A DNA stretch of 64,000 nt from RYN-230 sp036509255 (GTDB taxonomy: Bacteria > Actinomycetota > Actinomycetes > Streptosporangiales > Streptosporangiaceae). Below the pieces are notes generated by a model, which was given only the letters and a program-made list of their open reading frames with translations, did no database searches and was not told the DNA's origin. A program made the translations under genes and the position numbers. The DNA lies in the NCBI GenBank assembly GCA_036509255.1, contig DATCFY010000033.1, positions 1 through 64,000 on the forward strand. The letters run 5' to 3'. Positions 58,887 through 64,000 of this stretch are shown here, one piece after another. Every line of letters starts with the position of its first letter. Positions within the stretch are counted from its first letter, which is position 1.

Positions 58887-58982
58887 ACGGGCCTGGAGCT
58901 GGTGAGGCCAGTGGGGAGTAAGGGACTGGCGGGGTCGGCGGGCGAAGGCTCAGTCCGCGGGAACCTGCTGGGGTGACAAGGC

Positions 58983-59468
58983 TCAGCGGCCGGGGCGGAG
59001 GCGGCCGCGGGCCGCGGTGAGGCCCTCGGCCAGCGCCTCGCGCTGGGCCGGGGTGAGGGCGTCAATCAGGTTCTTGCGCACGACCCGCAGGTGCCCCGGC
59101 GCCGCGCGGTCCAGGGCGTCCCGGCCCGTGCTGGTCAGGACAGCCAGGATGCCCCGCTCGTCCGACGGGCACTTCTCCCGGCGGACCAGGCCGGCCTTCT
59201 CCAGCTGGCTGATCTGGTAGGTCAGGCCGCTGCGGGACACCACGATGACGTCCGCGAGCTCGCTCATCCGCAGCCGCCCGTCGCCTGCCGCCCCGAGCCT
59301 GGACAGGATCTCGTACTGCGCGTGCGACAGCCCGGCGTCCTGCCGGAGCTGCTGCTCGATGGCCCGCTCGAGGAGGTGGCTGACCTCGAGAAAGGCCAGC
59401 CAGGCCTTCATCTCCGCCGGATCGAGCCAGCGCTCGGCGGTCGGCGTGAGGTCGGCGCGGTCTGTCAT
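58983..59468 (-). CDS. MarR-family transcriptional regulator
   Basis: A 161-residue MarR protein: ALSHAQYEILSRLGAAGDGRLRMSELADVIVVSRSGLTYQISQLEKAGLVRREKCPSDERG-like winged helix, with a single Cys in the wing (EKCPSDERG), then a C-terminal dimer helix. The Cys could sense oxidants or quinones, as in other one-Cys MarR proteins. It is divergent from the extradiol dioxygenase gene; two palindromes in the 115-bp gap are its probable operators. Confidence 0.88.
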   Translation of the reverse strand: MTDRADLTPTAERWLDPAEMKAWLAFLEVSHLLERAIEQQLRQDAGLSHAQYEILSRLGAAGDGRLRMSELADVIVVSRSGLTYQISQLEKAGLVRREKCPSDERGILAVLTSTGRDALDRAAPGHLRVVRKNLIDALTPAQREALAEGLTAARGRLRPGR

Positions 59469-59485
59469 CCCGCCAGCTTACCGAG

Positions 59486-59507
59486 TATCGTTTGAATTCG
59501 AACGATA
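59486..59507. promoter_or_regulatory. Palindromic operator near marR (22 bp)
   Basis: An imperfect 22-bp palindrome with one mismatched pair, centred on TTTGAATTCGAAC and 18 bp upstream of the marR start. It shares a TTTGAA/TTCAAA-type half site with the palindrome at 59528-59543. Confidence 0.7.
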
Positions 59508-59520
59508 AGGCGGGCGCACG

Positions 59521-59546
59521 GGAATGTAGTTCAAATTTGAACTGTT
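59521..59546 (+). promoter_or_regulatory. SigR-type promoter with a MarR operator filling its spacer
   Basis: GGAAT at 59521-59525 and GTT at 59544-59546 are exactly 18 nt apart, matching the SigR consensus GGAAT-N18-GTT. Within the spacer, 59528-59543 is a perfect 16-bp palindrome (AGTTCAAATTTGAACT). Binding by the divergent MarR regulator would block polymerase. The predicted start near 59553 leaves about 30 nt to the ATG at 59584. Confidence 0.75.
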
Positions 59547-59583
59547 GTCCGAGGCGATGACGCGAACCACGCAGGAGGAACCG

Positions 59584-60456
59584 ATGACCGCCAACGACAC
59601 GGCGCCCGAGCACACAGAGCCCGGGAACACGGCGCCCGAGAACACCGGGCCGGACAGCACCGGGCCGGACAGCACCGGGCCGCACCGCACGCAGCGCATG
59701 CCCGCGATCTACCTCAGCCACGGCGCGCCCCCGCTGGCCGACGACGCCCTGTGGACCCGCCAGCTCGCGGACTGGTCTCGTGAGCTCCCCAAGCCGAAGT
59801 CCGTGCTCATGGTCTCCGCGCACTGGGAAGCGGCGCCGCTCGCGCTCGGCGCGACCACCACCGTGCCGCTCACCTACGACTTCTGGGGCTTCGAGGACCG
59901 GTACTACCAGGTCCGCTACCCGGCCCCGGGCGCCCCGGAACTGGCCTCTGACGTCCGCAAACTCCTCCGCGCGGCCGGCACCCCCGTCGAGGACATCCCG
60001 GACCGGGGCCTCGACCACGGCGCCTACGTGCCGCTGGTCGAGATGTACCCGGACGCGGACGTCCCGGTGCTCCAGGTGTCCATGCCCACGCTGGACCCGG
60101 AGGGCCTGTATGAGATCGGCCGCAAGCTCGCGCCCCTGCGTGAGGAGGGTGTCCTGATCGTGGGCAGCGGCTTCTTCACCCACAACCTGCGGGCCCTGAG
60201 CCCCGACGGCCGGGTGCAGCCGGTCATGGCCGAGTTCGACCACTGGGGCCAGGAGATGCTGGCCCGCGGCGACCTGGACGCACTCCTTGACTTCCAGCAC
60301 AAAGCGCCCGCTGCCCGCGCGGCGCACCCCCGCACGGAGCACTTCGCCCCGCTGTTCGTCACGCTCGGCGCGGCGGGCGGCGACCTGGCTGGTGCCCGCA
60401 CCGTGATCGACGGGTTCTGGCTCGGCCTGGCCAAGCGCTCCATCCAGGTCAACTGA
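59584..60456 (+). CDS. DODA-type extradiol dioxygenase (YgiD/LigB-like)
   Basis: A 290-residue LigB-superfamily protein. YLSHGAPPLADDALW and VSAHWEAAPLALG carry putative metal His residues; DHGAYVPLVEMYPDADVPVLQVSMP and GSGFFTHNLRAL follow the 4,5-DOPA dioxygenase/YgiD pattern. The N-terminal ~35 residues are a Thr/Glu/Gly/Pro low-complexity stretch with GPDST repeats. ATG 59584 follows AGGAGGA. It likely opens a catechol ring or detoxifies quinone-related compounds; the promoter ties it to thiol-oxidative stress. Confidence 0.85.
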   Translation: MTANDTAPEHTEPGNTAPENTGPDSTGPDSTGPHRTQRMPAIYLSHGAPPLADDALWTRQLADWSRELPKPKSVLMVSAHWEAAPLALGATTTVPLTYDFWGFEDRYYQVRYPAPGAPELASDVRKLLRAAGTPVEDIPDRGLDHGAYVPLVEMYPDADVPVLQVSMPTLDPEGLYEIGRKLAPLREEGVLIVGSGFFTHNLRALSPDGRVQPVMAEFDHWGQEMLARGDLDALLDFQHKAPAARAAHPRTEHFAPLFVTLGAAGGDLAGARTVIDGFWLGLAKRSIQVN

Positions 60457-60492
60457 CCGAAAATCCAAGATCTCCGCAACGAAAACCGTCCC

Positions 60493-60516
60493 CCGGCCTC
60501 GCTTTGCCCAGGCCGG
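60493..60516 (+). terminator. Hairpin after the dioxygenase gene
   Basis: CCGGCCT-N10-AGGCCGG: perfect 7-bp arms, 37 nt after the stop. Modest stem in GC-rich DNA. Confidence 0.5.
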
Positions 60517-60569
60517 CGTCTGCGGGGGAACAGCATGCTCCCGATCCCGGCCCGGTAGCGTGAGCACGC

Positions 60570-61769
60570 GTGAGCACGCTGATCACCAACATCGGTGAGC
60601 TGGTCACCAACGCCGCCCCGGACGACGACCCGGGCCAGGGGCCAGGACCGTTCGCCGCGCTGACCGGCGCGGCCCTGATCATCGACGAGGGCCGGGTGGC
60701 CTGGACCGGCCCGGCCGGCCAGGCCCCGGCCGCGGATGAGGCCGTGGACTGCCGCGGCGGCGCGGTCCTGCCCGGCTTCGTCGACTCGCACGCGCATCTG
60801 GTCTTCGCCGGGGAGCGCAGCGCGGAGTTCGCCGCGCGGATGGCTGGGACGCCCTACCAGGCCGGCGGGATCCGCAGCACGGTGGCGGCCACCCGGGCCG
60901 CCCCGGACGAGGTGCTGCGGGCCAACCTGGCCCGGCTCACCCGGGAGATGCTGGCCCAGGGCACGACCACGCTGGAGTGCAAGTCCGGCTACGGGCTCAC
61001 AGTGCCTGACGAGGCGCGGGCGGTTGCGCTGGCCGCGGAGGTCACCCCCGAGGTCACCTTCCTGGGCGCCCACGTGGTGCCGCCCGAGTACGAGGGCGAC
61101 CGGGCTGGCTACCTGGACCTGGTGTGCGGTCCCATGCTGACCGCTTGCGCGCCGCACGCCCGCTGGGTGGACGTGTTCTGCGAGCGGGGCGCGTTCGACG
61201 CGGACGAGGCGGCTGCGGTACTAGCCGCGGGGCACGCCGCCGGGCTGCTGCCCCGGATCCACGCGAACCAGCTCGGCCCTGGTCCCGGCGTCCAGGTCGG
61301 GGTGACGGCGGGCGCGGCCTCCGCGGACCACTGCACCTACCTGAGCGACGCGGACGTGGACGCGCTCGCGTCGTCGGGGCCTCCGTCGTCCGGCACGGTG
61401 GCCACGCTGCTGCCCGGCGTCGAGTTCTCCACCCGGCAGCCCTACCCCGACGCACGCCGGCTGCTGGCCGCCGGGGTGACCGTCGCGCTGGCCACGGACT
61501 GCAACCCGGGGTCCTGCTTCACCTCCAGCATGCCGCTGTGCGTGGCCCTCGCGGTCCGGGAGATGCGGATGACCACGCAGGAGGCCGTGTGGTCGGCCAC
61601 CGCCGGCGGGGCCCGCGCGCTGCGCCGCAGCGACGTCGGCCACCTGAGCCTGGGTGCCCGCGCGGACCTGATGCTGCTGGACGGCCCGTCGCACACCTAC
61701 CTCGCCTACCGCCCTGCCGTCCCCCTAATCCGCGCGGTCTGGCAGGGCGGCCAGATGTCTCGGCCGTGA
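60570..61769 (+). CDS. hutI: Imidazolonepropionase
   Basis: A 399-residue amidohydrolase hydrolysing 4-imidazolone-5-propionate to N-formimino-L-glutamate. LPGFVDSHAHLVFAGERSAEFAARMAGTPYQAGGI, TTLECKSGYGL, FLGAHVVPPEY, ANQLGPGPGVQ and ATDCNPGSCFTSSMPLCVALA are HutI signatures. GTG 60570. In many actinobacteria hutI adjoins hutF; here marR and the dioxygenase gene lie between them, so hutI probably has its own promoter. Confidence 0.93.
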   Translation: MSTLITNIGELVTNAAPDDDPGQGPGPFAALTGAALIIDEGRVAWTGPAGQAPAADEAVDCRGGAVLPGFVDSHAHLVFAGERSAEFAARMAGTPYQAGGIRSTVAATRAAPDEVLRANLARLTREMLAQGTTTLECKSGYGLTVPDEARAVALAAEVTPEVTFLGAHVVPPEYEGDRAGYLDLVCGPMLTACAPHARWVDVFCERGAFDADEAAAVLAAGHAAGLLPRIHANQLGPGPGVQVGVTAGAASADHCTYLSDADVDALASSGPPSSGTVATLLPGVEFSTRQPYPDARRLLAAGVTVALATDCNPGSCFTSSMPLCVALAVREMRMTTQEAVWSATAGGARALRRSDVGHLSLGARADLMLLDGPSHTYLAYRPAVPLIRAVWQGGQMSRP

Positions 61770-61805
61770 TCACGGTCAATAACTGCCATATGGCGCCGCC
61801 GCCCC

Positions 61806-62942
61806 TTAATGACCGGGATCATGATGGGCTGCAGGAGGCGTCCCGCCCGGCGAGGCCGCGCGCGGGCTGGCCCCGGGCGTGGCCAGGCGCTGGCCGTCCA
61901 TCAGGGACCCGGCCTGCTTGACCCGGCTCAACACCGGGGAGATCTCCAACTGACGCACCCCGGCGACGGCGCTGACCTTGGTGGTCATGTACTCGTACAG
62001 GGCCTCGGAGTCCCGGCACACGACACTGCAGATCAGGCTGGCCGACCCGGTGATGGCCGCGGTGAACGGCACTTCGGGGTGCCGGGAGATCTCGTCCCCG
62101 GCCGCCGCCAGCCGGGGCGGCTCCACGATCAGCCACAGGTAGGCGGTGGCGGCGAAGCCCATAAGGCCGATCGCCAGGTCCACGTCGAAATACAGGATCC
62201 CGTCCTCGCGCAGGGTCTCCACCCGGCGGATCACCCGGCCCTCGGTCCAACCCGCCTGCTGGGCCAGCGCGGCGTAGCTCATCCGCCCGTCGAGGGCCAG
62301 CGCGGCCAGCAGCGGTTCGTCTGAAGGCTGGAGCGGACTGGGCCCGGTCGGCCGGGCTGGGCCGGCCGGCTGTGCTGGGCCGACCCGGCCCGCAGGCCCG
62401 GACGGCCCGGCCACTCGGGTGCCCCCGGCCCGCGGCGGCCCGGCCAGGTGGCTGACCTGCGCCTCCGTCAGCTGGTCGTCGTACCCGGACCAGTCGGACT
62501 CCTGGCCCGCGAAGCGGTGCAGCACCGCGTGCGTGGCCAGGCTCAGGACCTGGCTGGTCGCGGGCAGCCGCTGCAGCAGCAGCTCGTCGCTCTGCTGCTG
62601 CTGGCTGAGCGAGCGGATCAGGCAGACGATCTCCGTTCCGCCGGAGCTGAGCGTCACCCAGGACACGTCCTCCCGCCGGGCCAGCGCGTCCGCCAGCCGC
62701 CGGGCCCCGCCTGGGCGGCAGCCGATCCGCACCAGCCACTCGGTCGTGCCTAGCGCCCGGGGGCTGACCAGGCCGAGCACCCGCAGGTAGCCGTCCGTGC
62801 GCAGTCGCCGGTAGCGGCGGGCCACGGTCTGCTCGGACACCCCCAGCACATCGGCGACGCGGCTGAACGGGACCCGCGGATCGAGCTGGAGCGCGCGGAT
62901 GAGCTGACGATCAAGCAGGTCCAGCACGGCGGATTCCAGCAT
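61806..62942 (-). CDS. Two-module Lrp/AsnC-family transcriptional regulator
   Basis: A 378-residue protein with two consecutive HTH plus ligand-binding units. Unit 1 begins LDLLDRQLIRALQLDPRVPFSRVADVLGVSEQTVARRYRRL. After a Gly/Pro/Ala linker with repeated AGP/PAG motifs (about residues 170-200), unit 2 begins DEPLLAALALDGRMSYAALAQQAGWTEGRVIRRVETL, followed by an RAM-like domain (ITGSASLICSVVCRDSEALYEYM). Such double Lrp proteins occur in actinobacteria. The start codon lies next to the divergent exporter gene's promoter region. Confidence 0.83.
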   Translation of the reverse strand: MLESAVLDLLDRQLIRALQLDPRVPFSRVADVLGVSEQTVARRYRRLRTDGYLRVLGLVSPRALGTTEWLVRIGCRPGGARRLADALARREDVSWVTLSSGGTEIVCLIRSLSQQQQSDELLLQRLPATSQVLSLATHAVLHRFAGQESDWSGYDDQLTEAQVSHLAGPPRAGGTRVAGPSGPAGRVGPAQPAGPARPTGPSPLQPSDEPLLAALALDGRMSYAALAQQAGWTEGRVIRRVETLREDGILYFDVDLAIGLMGFAATAYLWLIVEPPRLAAAGDEISRHPEVPFTAAITGSASLICSVVCRDSEALYEYMTTKVSAVAGVRQLEISPVLSRVKQAGSLMDGQRLATPGASPRAASPGGTPPAAHHDPGH

Positions 62943-62953
62943 CAGAACTGACT

Positions 62954-62979
62954 CTCATAGAAGAAAACTACATTATGAG
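62954..62979. promoter_or_regulatory. AT-rich palindromic region between lrp-type and MFS genes
   Basis: CTCATA at 62954-62959 and TATGAG at 62974-62979 are complementary, 14 nt apart, in the most AT-rich stretch of this gap. Possible Lrp operator or overlapping divergent promoters. Confidence 0.45.
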
Positions 62980-63097
62980 GGCTCTGGATAGTCATCTCGA
63001 CCGCAAGGCGGCGACGGTGGGCCGTGACCCGGGGCCGTGAGGGCGCCGGGCTGGACCTGGCCCGGCGGGTGAGACGCCGGGCCGGAAGGAGCCTCCA

Positions 63098-64000
63098 ATG
63101 CGCAAGTGGGCGCCCCTGGTGGCGGTCTGCCTCGGCACATTCATGCTGCTGGTCGACGTGACCATCGTGAACGTCGCCCTGCCGGACATGGCCGTGGACC
63201 TGCATACCTCGTTCCCGTCCCTGCAATGGGTGATCGACAGCTACGCGGTGGCCCTGGCAGCCCTGCTGATGGGGCTGGGGTCCGTCGCCGACCTCCACGG
63301 CCGCCGCCGGGTCTACCTGGCCGGCCTGGCCGTCTTCGCGGCCGCATCGCTGGCCAGCGGCCTGGCCACGAGTCCCGCCGTGCTGATCGCGGCCCGCGCC
63401 GTGCAGGGCGCCGGGGGCGCCACCATGTTCGCCACCACCATCGCCCTGCTCAACGCCTCGTACCAGGGCCGCCGCCGCGGCACCGCGTTCGGGATCTGGG
63501 GCGCGGTGGCCGGTGGCTCGGCCGCGGTCGGGCCGGTCCTGGGCGGGCTGATCACCGAGACCCTGTCCTGGCGGTGGATCTTCTTCGTCAACCTGCCGGT
63601 CAGCGTGGCGGCGGTGGCCCTCACCCTGGCCGCGTTCGGCGCCGATCGCCGCCAGGCTGCGGCCCGGTTCGACCTGGCGGGCGTGCTCGCCTTCACCGCC
63701 GGCGCGGCCGCCACGACGGTCGGCCTGGTCCGTGCCTCCACCGTGGGCTGGGCCGCGGGCCAGACCGTCGGGCTGATCGCGGCCGGCCTCGCCGCCTTCG
63801 TGGTCTTCGTCCTGATCGAGAGCCGGGCCAGGCAGCCGCTGCTGCAGGTCTCGCTGCTGCGCCGGCCGGCCTTCGCCGCCGTCATGATCGCCGCGCTGCT
63901 GCTCAACGCCGCGGCGTTCGCCTACCTGGCCTACAGCTCACTGTGGCTGCAGACGGTGCTCGGCCTGAGCCCGGTCGAGGCGGGTCTGGCCGGCGCGGCA
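63098..64000 (+). CDS. MFS transporter, DHA2 (EmrB/QacA) type, truncated by the window end
   Basis: The first 301 codons of a drug:H+ antiporter. CLGTFMLLVDVTIVNVALPDMAVDL (motif D1-like), SYAVALAALLMGLGSVADLHGRRRVYLAGL (motif A), AARAVQGAGGATMFATTIALL (motif B) and GIWGAVAGGSAAVGPVLGGLI (motif C) are present, which mark 14-helix DHA2 exporters. ATG 63098 follows GGAAGGAGCC. The C-terminal half is outside the window. The divergent Lrp-type regulator is its likely controller. Confidence 0.88.
   Translation, partial: MRKWAPLVAVCLGTFMLLVDVTIVNVALPDMAVDLHTSFPSLQWVIDSYAVALAALLMGLGSVADLHGRRRVYLAGLAVFAAASLASGLATSPAVLIAARAVQGAGGATMFATTIALLNASYQGRRRGTAFGIWGAVAGGSAAVGPVLGGLITETLSWRWIFFVNLPVSVAAVALTLAAFGADRRQAAARFDLAGVLAFTAGAAATTVGLVRASTVGWAAGQTVGLIAAGLAAFVVFVLIESRARQPLLQVSLLRRPAFAAVMIAALLLNAAAFAYLAYSSLWLQTVLGLSPVEAGLAGAA

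Noticed and set aside
1..64000. tRNA or rRNA genes, CRISPR arrays, toxin-antitoxin pairs, restriction or other defence islands
   Set aside because: I found no cloverleaf or rRNA sequence, no regular spaced repeats, and no nuclease, transposase or abortive-infection gene among the recognised proteins.

Overview
The window is chromosomal DNA from a very GC-rich actinomycete, with strong G/C at third codon positions. Several genes are actinobacterial markers: sigR-rsrA with the RsrA His/Cys pattern, an 84-residue WhiB1, a DasR-type GntR regulator, a PdtaS-type kinase, nickel superoxide dismutase with its protease, a fused KGD-type 2-oxoglutarate dehydrogenase E1, and a SigF-like sigma factor with an RsbW-type kinase. 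The rsgA-aroA ... sigR-rsrA order resembles Streptomyces and relatives. The sequence alone does not fix the genus. I see no rRNA, tRNA, CRISPR array, insertion sequence or prophage, and the genes look like an ordinary core and near-core set.

Layout. 0-7 kb: rsgA, aroA, an SRAP (HMCES/YedK) protein, a DksA-like zinc-finger protein, a methyltransferase and the thiol-stress pair sigR-rsrA. 7-13.6 kb: two consecutive membrane HD-domain proteins, biotin carboxylase, a 70-residue biotin carrier and a TPP enzyme. 13.7-21.9 kb: a monocarboxylate symporter pair, bioY, a DasR-like regulator, the sensor kinase, whiB1 and a lipid kinase. 22-29 kb: rsbW-sigma, sodN/sodX, an APC permease, a CGNR regulator, a reductase and a dehydrogenase gene broken by a deletion/frameshift. 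29-39 kb: an aminotransferase, padR-DUF4097, kgd with a tiny partner gene, a glutathionyl-hydroquinone-reductase-like protein without its cysteine, DedA and a BlaI-type regulator. 39-44 kb: nitrilase-like hydrolase, aminotransferase, a serpin, VOC protein, MntP-like pump and a ferredoxin. 43.8-49.4 kb: a sugar-modification cluster (two methyltransferases, an alpha/alpha-toroid protein, GT4 glycosyltransferase, GDP-mannose 4,6-dehydratase). 49.4-54.3 kb: a VIT1-type metal transporter and a glycine-betaine-type ABC transporter. 54.4-61.8 kb: histidine-utilisation genes hutU, an M20 amidohydrolase, hutF and hutI, with a marR/extradiol-dioxygenase pair between hutF and hutI. 61.8-64 kb: a two-module Lrp-family regulator divergent from an MFS exporter that runs off the window.

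Regulation. Three sites match the SigR promoter pattern GGAAT-N18-GTT exactly. One is in front of sigR, one in front of the dioxygenase gene, where a perfect 16-bp palindrome fills most of the spacer, and a weaker case lies upstream of the VIT1-type gene. Two GTGA-N6-TCAC (CRP/GlxR-like) sites lie upstream of whiB1 and of the monocarboxylate symporter genes.

Two features recur. First, short tandem duplications are frequent; inside genes the periods I measured are 12, 15 or 30 bp, while between genes 13 and 19 bp also occur. Second, several gene junctions, mostly convergent, carry long perfect inverted repeats (19-24-bp arms) of unrelated sequence, probably terminators.
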